The notes beneath the pieces were generated by a model that was not told the origin of the DNA, did not search any database, and saw nothing but the letters and a program-made list of their open reading frames with translations. The translations under genes and the position numbers were made by a program. From Actinomycetes bacterium (lineage in GTDB: Bacteria > Actinomycetota > Actinomycetes > Actinomycetales > Cellulomonadaceae): 5,795 bases of DNA. The stretch spans positions 1-5,795 of the forward strand of contig JAEZZV010000192.1 of the NCBI GenBank assembly GCA_023418375.1, given 5' to 3'. Of this stretch, positions 1 to 5,191 are shown one piece after another (position 1 is the stretch's first letter; each line of letters opens with the position of its first letter).

Positions 1-896
1 CCGCCACCCCGACCGGCGCGCCTGCCGGGGCCCCCGGCTACGCGGCCGCCCCGCCCTTCGGCGCTCCGCAGGGCATGCCGCCGCAGGGCATGGCCCCGCA
101 GGGCATGGCCCCGCAGGGGGGGATGACCCCCGGCTACGCCGGGACGCCCGCGCCCAAGTCCAACAAGGTCCTGTGGATCGTCCTGATCATCATCGGCGTC
201 GTGCTGCTCGGCGGTCTCGTCGTGTTCCTGATCCTCAGGGCCGCCCAGGACACCGTGGAGAACATCAACGACGACGTCACGGACATCGTCGACGACGTCT
301 CGGACGACCTGGACAACCTCGACGACGTCACGGGCGACGACCCGATGAGCTTCGGCGACGACCCGCAGCTCGACGAGCTCTACACGGCCTGCGGCGCCGG
401 CGACTGGCAGGCGTGCGACGACCTGTACGACTCGGCGCCGCCGGACTCGGAGTACTTCGAGTTCGCCGACACGTGCGGCGGCCAGTGGGACGCCAACACG
501 ACCACGTACTGCGTCGAGGCCATGGCTGAGGGCGACGACGGAGAGGCCGCGGCGACCTACACGGGCGCCGAGGTGATCTACTTCGACGCGCTCCAGGCGG
601 CCTGTGCGGCGGAGAACTGGGCTGCGTGCGACGACCTCTACTGGGCGACGCCGTCCGGCTCGGACTACGAGACCTTCGGTGACACGTGCGGTCTCCGGAA
701 CGAGGGAGCCGGCCTGTGCATCGACGAGTTCGGCGACGGCGTCGACCCTGGTGAGCCGATGGCTCGCGGTTCCAACCCCGGGCTCGACGCCCTGTGGGTC
801 GCCTGCGAGGGCGGCGACACGGAGTCGTGCGAGCTGCTCTACTGGGAGTCCCCGTCGGGCTCCGAGTACGAGACCTTCGCCCAGGCCAACCGCTGA
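1..896 (+). CDS. Cysteine-repeat single-pass membrane protein, 5' partial
   Basis: I do not recognise a named family. The frame is open from base 3 to the TGA at 894-896 and the upstream codons are already Pro/Gly/Ala-rich, so the real start probably lies before the window; the first ATG is at 75. Numbering from that ATG: residues 1-27 are Pro/Gly/Met-rich with PQGMA repeats; KSNK (28-31) precedes a hydrophobic helix at 32-54; residues 61-98 are strongly acidic; then come three repeats starting near 99, 170 and 237. Positive charge before the helix and acid after it suggest a cytoplasmic N-terminus and an external C-terminus. Each repeat has C-x7-C followed by LYW/LYD, GSxYExF and, in the first two, DTCG plus a fourth Cys. 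Ten cysteines in all, probably disulfide-bonded outside the cell (inference). The third repeat ends before DTCG. The gene is followed by a strong hairpin and looks transcriptionally separate from leuA. Real gene: high confidence; function unknown. Confidence 0.85.
   Translation, partial: ATPTGAPAGAPGYAAAPPFGAPQGMPPQGMAPQGMAPQGGMTPGYAGTPAPKSNKVLWIVLIIIGVVLLGGLVVFLILRAAQDTVENINDDVTDIVDDVSDDLDNLDDVTGDDPMSFGDDPQLDELYTACGAGDWQACDDLYDSAPPDSEYFEFADTCGGQWDANTTTYCVEAMAEGDDGEAAATYTGAEVIYFDALQAACAAENWAACDDLYWATPSGSDYETFGDTCGLRNEGAGLCIDEFGDGVDPGEPMARGSNPGLDALWVACEGGDTESCELLYWESPSGSEYETFAQANR
66..125 (+). repeat. 15-bp tandem repeat encoding PQGMA
   Basis: The 12-mer CCGCAGGGCATG recurs at 66, 81 and 96, each followed by a 3-base spacer (ccg or gcc), with a degenerate fourth copy from 111. 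It encodes the PQGM(P/A) tail of the membrane protein. The near-identity at DNA level suggests recent slippage expansion, so copy number may vary between strains. Confidence 0.85.
369..893 (+). repeat. Three cysteine repeats within the membrane protein
   Basis: Copies lie at about 369-512, 582-719 and 783-893 (residues 99-146, 170-215 and 237-273 from the ATG at 75). Shared pattern: L-D-x-L, then A-C, x7, C, (D/E)-(D/L)-L-Y, P-x-(G/D)-S-x-Y-x-x-F, and DTCG in copies 1 and 2. Copy-to-copy spacing is 71 then 67 residues, with variable acidic linkers between. The third copy ends at FAQANR and lacks the last two cysteines. The divergence is well advanced at DNA level, so this is an old protein-domain repeat and not a DNA satellite. 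Confidence 0.85.
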
Positions 897-911
897 GGTA
901 GCCCGGGCCTG

Positions 912-961
912 ACGCCGAGGGCCCGGGAGCGACGACGTGGTCGCTCCCGGGCCCTCGTCGT
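912..961 (+). terminator. Strong intrinsic-type hairpin after the membrane protein gene
   Basis: GAGGGCCCGGGAGCGAC (917-933) is perfectly complementary to 940-956 with a 6-nt loop. C916-G957 extends it, and after one mismatch 912-914 pair with 959-961. It starts about 20 bases after the stop codon. No T-run follows, which is common for actinobacterial terminators. The stem is symmetric, so it could act on either strand. Confidence 0.85.
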
Positions 962-970
962 GCCACGCGC

Positions 971-983
971 TACAGTGTCGCCA
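971..983 (+). promoter_or_regulatory. -10 element of the leuL-leuA promoter, leaderless start
   Basis: TACAGT at 971-976 fits the TAnnnT actinobacterial -10. Six bases separate it from the A of the leuL ATG at 983, which is where transcription would be expected to begin, so the leader peptide mRNA looks leaderless. No convincing -35 is visible: the expected position (about 948-953) is the GC-rich 3' arm of the preceding terminator. No Shine-Dalgarno sequence precedes 983, in agreement with a leaderless start. Confidence 0.65.
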
Positions 984-1027
984 TGTCCCCGCGCGGACTC
1001 CTCCTTCTCCGCCGCGGCGAGGCCTAG
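983..1027 (+). CDS. leuL: Leucine leader peptide (leuL-type attenuation peptide)
   Basis: This 14-codon ORF reads MSPRGLLLLRRGEA and ends with TAG at 1025-1027. Four consecutive Leu codons (CTC CTC CTT CTC, 998-1009) are followed by Arg-Arg. Short peptides with a run of the pathway amino acid upstream of a biosynthetic gene are the hallmark of ribosome-mediated attenuation, and leucine leaders before leuA are known from actinobacteria (general knowledge, not searched here). The ORF ends 70 bases before the leuA start and lies in a different frame. The peptide probably has no function of its own; ribosome position on the Leu codons would be the signal for charged tRNA-Leu. Its start is set by the only ATG in frame and by the -10 element exactly upstream. 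Confidence 0.88.
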   Translation: MSPRGLLLLRRGEA

Positions 1028-1100
1028 GACCGGTCCCTCGCCGCGGAGGTCGGTTGTGCCGGTCAACCGCCCGCACCGACGAGGAGAAGGACCGACCATG
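998..1100 (+). promoter_or_regulatory. leuA leader RNA with SD-sequestering fold
   Basis: Three helices can be drawn by hand. P1 pairs the Leu-codon run 1002-1010 with 1083-1091, covering the leuA Shine-Dalgarno sequence: nine pairs, no mismatch. P2 pairs 1012-1022 with 1036-1046 (11 bp), enclosing the leuL stop codon. P3 pairs 1051-1056 with 1064-1069 (6 bp). P1 encloses P2 and P3, so all three can coexist. An alternative pairs GGTCGGT (1048-1054) with ACCGACC (1091-1097) just before the leuA ATG, and could form a pseudoknot with P1. No T-run terminator is seen, so control of translation is more likely than classic transcription termination. A ribosome stalled on the Leu codons would block P1 and P2 and expose the leuA ribosome binding site. 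Energies were not calculated. Confidence 0.65.
1081..1090 (+). promoter_or_regulatory. leuA ribosome binding site
   Basis: GAGGAGAAGG ends seven bases before the ATG at 1098 and decides that start over the longer GTG frame from 960. Bases 1083-1090 are exactly complementary to CCTTCTCC (1003-1010) inside the leuL Leu codons. Confidence 0.85.
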
Positions 1101-2918
1101 AACCACGCATCAGGCTCTACCCGCACGCCCGGCGACAGGTCAGGGGCCGCGGCCATCGGAACGGGGCACGTCACCCCGTACCAGGTGCGCACCGCGCAGC
1201 GCCCGTCCCCGGTGGCTGTGCACCGTTACCGCCCCTTCCACGAGCAGCTCGAGGTGGAGCTGCCCGACCGCACGTGGCCGGGCCGCCGGATGACGTCGGC
1301 GCCCCGGTGGTGCGCGGTCGACCTGCGGGACGGCAACCAGGCCCTCATCGAGCCGATGAACCCCGAGCGCAAGCTGCGACTGTTCGAGCTGCTCGTCGAC
1401 ATGGGCTACAAGGAGATCGAGGTCGGCTTCCCCTCGGCGTCGCAGACCGACTTCGACTTCGTCCGGATGCTGATCGAGGAGAACCGGATCCCCGACGACG
1501 TCGTCATCCAGGTCCTGACCCAGTCCCGTGAGCACCTGATCGAGCGCACCTACGAGGCGATCAGCGGCGCGAAGCAGGCGATCGTCCACCTGTACAACTC
1601 GACCTCGATCCTGCAGCGCGAGGTGGTGTTCCGCACCGACGTCGACGGCGTGCTGGACCTGGCGACCTCGGGTGCACAGCTCTGCAAGAAGTACGAGGAG
1701 ATGGTGCCGGGCACCGAGGTCTACTACGAGTACTCCCCGGAGTCCTTCACGGGGACCGAGCTCGAGGTCGCCGTGCGCGTCTGCAACGCGGTCCTCGACG
1801 TCTGGGAGCCGACCGCCGAGCGCAAGGTGATCATCAACCTGCCGGCGACGGTCGAGATGGCCACGCCCAACGTGTACGCGGACGCGATCGAGTGGATGTC
1901 CCGGAACCTGCGCTACCGCGAGAACGTCGTCCTCTCCCTGCACCCGCACAACGACCGCGGGACCGCCGTCGCCGCGGCCGAGCTCGGCTTCCTCGCCGGC
2001 GCCGACCGCATCGAGGGCTGCCTGTTCGGCAACGGGGAGCGCACCGGCAACGTCTGTCTCGTGACGCTGGGCATGAACCTGGCCAGCCAGGGCATCGACC
2101 CGGAGATCGACCTCACGGACATCGACCGGGTGCGTCGCACGGTCGAGTACTGCACGCAGCTGCCCGTGCACGACAGGCACCCCTACGGCGGGGACCTGGT
2201 CTTCACCGCCTTCTCGGGCTCGCACCAGGACGCCATCAAGAAGGGCTTCGAGGCGATGGCGGCGCGCGCGGCGGCACAGGGCGTCGGCGTCGACGAGCTG
2301 ACCTGGGCGGTGCCGTACCTGCCGATCGACCCGCGCGACGTCGGCCGGACCTACGAGGCGGTCATCCGGGTCAACAGCCAGTCGGGCAAGGGCGGCATGG
2401 CCTACCTGATGAAGACCGACCACCACCTCGACCTGCCGCGGCGCCTCCAGATCGAGTTCTCCCGGGTCGTCCAGGAGCACACCGACGCGCGGGGCGGGGA
2501 GGTGTCCTCGGCCGACCTCTGGCGGATGTTCACCGACGAGTACCTGCCGGCGACCCCCGACAGCGGGCTCGAGCCGTGGGGGCGCTTCTCGCTGCGCAGC
2601 AGCGAGGTCGTCTCCACCGAGGCGGCGCCGGCCCGACTGTCGGCCGCGATCGTCGACGGCGGGGCCGAGGTGACCGTCTCCGGCGAGGGGAACGGCCCGA
2701 TCGCGGCGTTCGTCGCGGCGCTCGGCCCGCGCGCCGGGCGCGTCGAGGTCCTCGACTACGCCGAGCACGCCCTGTCGACCGGCGAGGACGCGGTCGCGGC
2801 CGCGTACGTCGAGTGCCTGGTCGGCGACGACGTGCTCTGGGGCGTCGGCATCGACCCGTCGATCACGACCGCCTCGTTCAAGGCGATCATCTCGGCCGTC
2901 AACCGGGCCCAGCGGTAG
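1098..2918 (+). CDS. leuA: 2-isopropylmalate synthase (LeuA)
   Basis: LeuA condenses acetyl-CoA with 2-oxoisovalerate to give 2-isopropylmalate, the first committed step of leucine synthesis, in the cytoplasm. The 606-residue product matches the long actinobacterial form. The TIM-barrel domain carries DLRDGNQAL (75-83; R77 and metal ligand D78), E215 in YSPESFTGTE, the HPH metal site (H282, H284), GNGERTGN (311-318), H376 in SGSHQD and Y407 in VPYLPIDP. These correspond, with a constant offset of three, to the catalytic and zinc residues I recall for Mycobacterium tuberculosis LeuA. SGKGGMAYLM (429-438) begins the linker, and residues from about 505 to 606, with GEGNGPIAAF, form the leucine-binding regulatory domain, so feedback inhibition is expected. 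Start chosen at ATG 1098 because GAGGAGAAGG lies 7 bases upstream; an in-frame GTG at 960 falls before leuL and is rejected. No long linker repeat of the mycobacterial kind is seen. Confidence 0.97.
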   Translation: MNHASGSTRTPGDRSGAAAIGTGHVTPYQVRTAQRPSPVAVHRYRPFHEQLEVELPDRTWPGRRMTSAPRWCAVDLRDGNQALIEPMNPERKLRLFELLVDMGYKEIEVGFPSASQTDFDFVRMLIEENRIPDDVVIQVLTQSREHLIERTYEAISGAKQAIVHLYNSTSILQREVVFRTDVDGVLDLATSGAQLCKKYEEMVPGTEVYYEYSPESFTGTELEVAVRVCNAVLDVWEPTAERKVIINLPATVEMATPNVYADAIEWMSRNLRYRENVVLSLHPHNDRGTAVAAAELGFLAGADRIEGCLFGNGERTGNVCLVTLGMNLASQGIDPEIDLTDIDRVRRTVEYCTQLPVHDRHPYGGDLVFTAFSGSHQDAIKKGFEAMAARAAAQGVGVDELTWAVPYLPIDPRDVGRTYEAVIRVNSQSGKGGMAYLMKTDHHLDLPRRLQIEFSRVVQEHTDARGGEVSSADLWRMFTDEYLPATPDSGLEPWGRFSLRSSEVVSTEAAPARLSAAIVDGGAEVTVSGEGNGPIAAFVAALGPRAGRVEVLDYAEHALSTGEDAVAAAYVECLVGDDVLWGVGIDPSITTASFKAIISAVNRAQR

Positions 2919-2936
2919 GGCGGTATCTCCCTTTCG

Positions 2937-2982
2937 CCCCCTCCTGCGCGGTAGCGTCGTCCCAGAGCCGCGCGGGAGGGGG
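2937..2982 (+). terminator. Hairpin after leuA overlapping the next gene's RBS
   Basis: Bases 2937-2951 pair with 2968-2982: 15 pairs including one G-U, with a 16-nt loop. It begins 19 bases after the leuA stop, so it may terminate leuA transcripts. Its 3' arm also contains the GGGAGGGGG ribosome binding site of the gene starting at 2989, so in read-through RNA it would hide that site. No T-run follows. Terminator and translational block are both possible. Confidence 0.6.
2952..2957 (+). promoter_or_regulatory. Candidate -10 element for the gene at 2989
   Basis: TAGCGT fits TAnnnT and lies exactly in the loop of the 2937-2982 hairpin. Transcription would start near 2964, giving a leader of about 25 nt that carries the ribosome binding site but not the 5' arm of the hairpin. 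No good -35 is visible upstream, so the call rests on the hexamer and its position. Confidence 0.4.
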
Positions 2983-2988
2983 GGCCTG

Positions 2989-3798
2989 GTGGAGCCCGTC
3001 GTCATCGGCGCCGTGGTGGTGCTGTCGCTGCTCGCCATGGTGCTCGCTTTCCGCTTCGCCTCGCAGTACGGGGCGCCGATCAAGGACGGCATCCCGGCGA
3101 CCGCGCTGCTGCGCGGGTACGCCGGGACCGGGACGACCATCAGCTCGCCGAACACGGGCCCCGAGGCGCCCGTGTACCGGCTCGACCTCCTCGTGTCGCC
3201 GCCGTCCGGGACGCCGTTCGAGACGCAGGTGAAGCAGCCGGTCCCGCGCATCGTGCTGCCGTTCTTCCTGCCGGGGATCCACGTGCCCGTCGACATCGAC
3301 CCGAAGAACCCGACGCGCGTGAAGGTCGCCTTCCAGCGCTACGAGCCGGGGCAGGCGGCGGTGTCGATCGGTGGCGCGGCGGGTGCCGCCGCGGGTGGGC
3401 CCGGTATCACGGTCACCGTCCAGGGCGGGGCCGTGTCCGGGGTCGACGACCTGGTCGGCGCCCTGCGCAGCGGCGCGTTGCCGACGGAGCGGGGGAGCGC
3501 GGCCGAGCTGCTGCGGTCAGGGGCGCGCGGGACCGCCGAGGTCGTGCAGGCGATGCCGCTCGGCAAGAAGACCGTCGACGTCGACCCCACCTGTCCGCCG
3601 GCCAACCGCGAGGACCCGATCTGGGTCCTCACCCTCACCGTCGAGCTGCCCGGCGAGGCACCGTTCCCGGCGGTCGTCGGCCACCGCGTGCCGCGGGCGC
3701 GCGTCGCCGACGTCGTGCCGGGGCTGCGCGTTCCCGTGGCGGTCGACCTGGCCGACCGCCACGGCAAGGTGGCCGTGGACTGGGACGCGGTGCGCTGA
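2989..3798 (+). CDS. Membrane-anchored protein with duplicated beta-rich domain, function unknown
   Basis: I do not recognise a named family. The 269-residue product starts at GTG 2989, behind a GGGAGGGGGGG ribosome binding site. Residues 3-22 form one hydrophobic helix (an N-terminal anchor or uncleaved signal). The rest contains two related domains. The first is about 34-115, with VYRLDLLVSPP, PVPRIVLPFFLPGIHVPVDIDP and RVKVAF. The second is about 179-265, with IWVLTLTVELP, RVPRARVADVVPGLRVPVAVDL and KVAVDW. The two cores have nearly equal length (54 and 55 residues) and share the order aromatic-strand, VPR, PGxxVPV, D, KVAVxW/F, which indicates an internal duplication. A Gly/Ala-rich linker (124-139) and a segment with DDLVGALRSGALP separate them. 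The strand-rich pattern suggests small beta-barrels (inference). A single Cys (202) lies between. It follows leuA by 70 bases, with its own likely promoter, and converges on rsgA. Confidence 0.85.
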   Translation: MEPVVIGAVVVLSLLAMVLAFRFASQYGAPIKDGIPATALLRGYAGTGTTISSPNTGPEAPVYRLDLLVSPPSGTPFETQVKQPVPRIVLPFFLPGIHVPVDIDPKNPTRVKVAFQRYEPGQAAVSIGGAAGAAAGGPGITVTVQGGAVSGVDDLVGALRSGALPTERGSAAELLRSGARGTAEVVQAMPLGKKTVDVDPTCPPANREDPIWVLTLTVELPGEAPFPAVVGHRVPRARVADVVPGLRVPVAVDLADRHGKVAVDWDAVR

Positions 3799-3812
3799 GG
3801 GCCGCTCAGCGC
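3792..3812 (+). terminator. Hairpin terminator spanning two convergent stop codons
   Basis: GCGCTGAG (3792-3799) pairs perfectly with CTCAGCGC (3805-3812) around a 5-nt loop. TTCTTGT follows on the plus strand, giving a terminator-like U-rich tail for the upstream gene. The plus-strand TGA (3796-3798) is in the left arm and the rsgA stop (3806-3808, minus) in the right arm, so one element serves the end of both genes. The tail on the minus side is not U-rich. Confidence 0.65.
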
Positions 3813-4927
3813 TTCTTGTCGGGGCGCCTGCGGTAGTCGCGCTGGCGCTGCTTCCAGACGGCCGTCATCTCCGCACGCAGCCGCGCGTCGGTCCGGGCAG
3901 CCTGGTGCTGGGCCTCCCGCAGCAGCTTGCGGTAGCTGGCCAGGCGGCGCTCCGGCAGCTCGCCCGAGGCCACCGCCGCCAGCACTTCGCAGCCGGGCTC
4001 GCCCTCGTGTGCGCAGTCGGCGAAACGGCAGTGCGCCGCAAGGGCCTCCACCTCGGGGAAGACGTCCTCGAGCGCGTCGGTCCCCGCCAGGCCGATGGTG
4101 CGCATCCCGGGGGTGTCGAGGATCGCGCCGCCGCCCGGTACGAGGTGCAGCTCGCGCGTGACGGTCGTGTGTCGTCCCTTGCCGTCCGAGCGCAGCGCGC
4201 GCGTGCGCATCGTCTCGCCGCCGACCAGCGCGTTGAGCAGCGTCGACTTGCCGACGCCGGACGCGCCAAGCAGCGCCATCGTCGCCCCGGCAGCGAGCCG
4301 TGCCCGGATCGGGTCCAGACCGACGCCGTCGGGCGCGGCGACGGCGAGCACCGTCGCACCCGGTGCCAGCGCCTGCGCGTCGGCGGCCCGGGCGTCGGCG
4401 TCGGGGACGAGATCGGCCTTGGTGAGGACGACGAGTGGCTCGGCGCCCGAGGACCACGCGAGCGCGAGGAGGCGCTCGAGGCGGCCCGGGTCCGGGTCGG
4501 GCGCGAGGCCTTCGACGACGGCCACGAGGTCGGCATTCGCCGCCAGCACCTGTCCGCGCGACGAGCCGTCGACCTGGGCCCGCACGACGCTGGTGCGGCG
4601 CGGGAGCACCTCGGCCACGGCGATGTCGGGGACGGGGGTCAGCAGGACCCAGTCGCCGGCGACGGGCGCGGCCGTGGGATCGGTCCGGTGCAGGCGCCGG
4701 ACGGCGGCGCCCCAGGGCGCGGTGACGACGTCGGGCATCCCGGCCGGTCCGGGGACGAGGACGTCACAGGCGCCCGCGTCGGCGCGGCAGACGCGGCCGA
4801 CGACGGTGGCGCCCGCGGAGCTCCGGTCCAGGGCCGCCGCCCAGGCGGCGTCCCAGCCGAGCAGGGTGAGCAGGGGGTCGGTCGGACCGGCGGTCGCCGG
4901 TCCGGGGGAAGGCTGAAGGGACTGCAA
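3806..4927 (-). CDS. rsgA: Ribosome small subunit-dependent GTPase RsgA
   Basis: RsgA (YjeQ/YloQ family) is a 30S-stimulated GTPase that checks late maturation of the small subunit decoding region and releases assembly factors. The 373-residue product shows the diagnostic circular permutation, with G4 before G1: an N-terminal OB-fold region (about 40-115), NADLVAVVEG (131-140), G4 TKAD (169-172), the P-loop GASGVGKST (221-229), the switch segment GRHTTVTREL (251-260), G3 DTPG (271-274), and a C-terminal zinc knuckle C300-x4-C305-x-H307-x5-C313. The basic tail RRRPDKKR is typical of rRNA binding. All key residues are present. The start is TTG at 4927: it is the furthest upstream start in frame, GAGAGGA lies about 8 bases before it, and no ATG or GTG occurs before the conserved LLTLLGWD segment (19-26). 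A short ORF ends 28 bases upstream. rsgA often sits beside aroA in actinobacteria; here it lies alone between leuA and recO. Confidence 0.95.
   Translation of the reverse strand: MQSLQPSPGPATAGPTDPLLTLLGWDAAWAAALDRSSAGATVVGRVCRADAGACDVLVPGPAGMPDVVTAPWGAAVRRLHRTDPTAAPVAGDWVLLTPVPDIAVAEVLPRRTSVVRAQVDGSSRGQVLAANADLVAVVEGLAPDPDPGRLERLLALAWSSGAEPLVVLTKADLVPDADARAADAQALAPGATVLAVAAPDGVGLDPIRARLAAGATMALLGASGVGKSTLLNALVGGETMRTRALRSDGKGRHTTVTRELHLVPGGGAILDTPGMRTIGLAGTDALEDVFPEVEALAAHCRFADCAHEGEPGCEVLAAVASGELPERRLASYRKLLREAQHQAARTDARLRAEMTAVWKQRQRDYRRRPDKKR
4883..4904 (-). repeat. 22-bp palindrome in the first codons of rsgA
   Basis: CGGACCGGCG (4883-4892) and CGCCGGTCCG (4895-4904) are perfect inverted copies separated by GT. 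On the rsgA mRNA this hairpin starts 24 nt into the coding sequence, in a poorly conserved Pro/Ala/Gly stretch (residues 9-15) before the conserved core. It may affect translation initiation or be a protein site; the sequence alone does not decide. Confidence 0.7.
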
Positions 4928-4955
4928 CGGGGTGGTCCTCTCGGGACCCCTGGCC

Positions 4956-5009
4956 TCAGCGGCGCAGGGCGTGGATGGATGACGGCGCGGTGCAGCGCTG
5001 GACCGGCAT
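4956..5009 (-). CDS. Small ORF upstream of rsgA, possible leader peptide
   Basis: The minus strand encodes the 17-residue MPVQRCTAPSSIHALRR, ending in TGA at 4956-4958. A consensus GAGGAGG ribosome binding site (5024-5018) sits eight bases before the ATG, better than that of rsgA itself, which starts with TTG 28 bases after the small ORF ends and in another frame. A minus-strand promoter candidate lies about 50-80 bases upstream. No transmembrane or signal segment and no run of one amino acid is present; it has one Cys and ends in Arg-Arg. It could be a leader peptide coupled to rsgA translation, or chance. I know of no named homologue. Confidence 0.5.
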   Translation of the reverse strand: MPVQRCTAPSSIHALRR

Positions 5010-5017
5010 GGCCGTCA

Positions 5018-5024
5018 CCTCCTC
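5018..5024 (-). promoter_or_regulatory. Consensus ribosome binding site before the small ORF
   Basis: The minus strand reads GAGGAGG, followed eight bases later by the ATG at 5009. Such an exact match, pointing away from recO and in the rsgA transcript, is the main argument that the 17-codon ORF is translated. Confidence 0.65.
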
Positions 5025-5061
5025 ACGCGTGGTCCGCCCGGGGCTGCCGGACGGCGTGATC

Positions 5062-5091
5062 AGGCTAGGGTCGCGCACCCCCGCGGGTCAT
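5062..5091 (-). promoter_or_regulatory. Candidate promoter for small ORF and rsgA
   Basis: On the minus strand ATGACC (5091-5086) resembles a -35, and TAGCCT (5067-5062), 18 bases further on, fits a -10. Transcription would start near 5055-5057, giving an untranslated leader of about 46 nt before the small ORF. The spacing is right and both hexamers match four or more consensus positions; no experimental support. Confidence 0.5.
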
Positions 5092-5175
5092 GGTCTTTTC
5101 CGCATGCCTCCCCAGATCTCCATGAGTGCTCCACAGGCCACCGACGCGGCGGCCCTCGGTCGTCGGGGCAGTGGG

Positions 5176-5191
5176 GGAGAATGGCCGGGTG
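5176..5191 (+). promoter_or_regulatory. recO ribosome binding site or leaderless -10
   Basis: GGAG at 5176-5179 lies nine bases before the GTG at 5189 and is the likely ribosome binding site. The overlapping GAGAAT (5177-5182) is a weak -10 match six bases before the GTG, the same distance as in leuL, so a leaderless start is an alternative. No -35 is seen. Confidence 0.45.

Noticed and set aside
917..956. Perfect inverted repeat as a mobile element end or operator
   Set aside because: Its position just after a stop codon, long GC stem and short loop fit a terminator; there is no transposase or target duplication nearby.
328..966. 212-codon minus-strand frame opposite the first gene
   Set aside because: Arg/Pro/Ser-rich shadow of the repeat gene, extending through the terminator hairpin.
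960..1097. Longer leuA frame from GTG 960
   Set aside because: It would begin in the terminator, overlap leuL and lack a ribosome binding site, while ATG 1098 has GAGGAGAAGG seven bases upstream and gives a product with the family's N-terminus.
1892..3232. 446-codon plus-strand frame overlapping leuA and the next gene
   Set aside because: Arg-rich out-of-frame reading that crosses two real genes and their intergenic region.
1140..3296. 718-codon open frame on the minus strand opposite leuA
   Set aside because: It is a GC-rich shadow: low-complexity Arg/Val/Asp/Gly composition, no domain, and it lies opposite the highly conserved leuA and runs into the next gene.
3371..5059. 562-codon plus-strand frame across rsgA
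   Set aside because: Arg/Ala/Gly-rich antisense shadow with no recognisable motif; rsgA on the other strand has every family motif.
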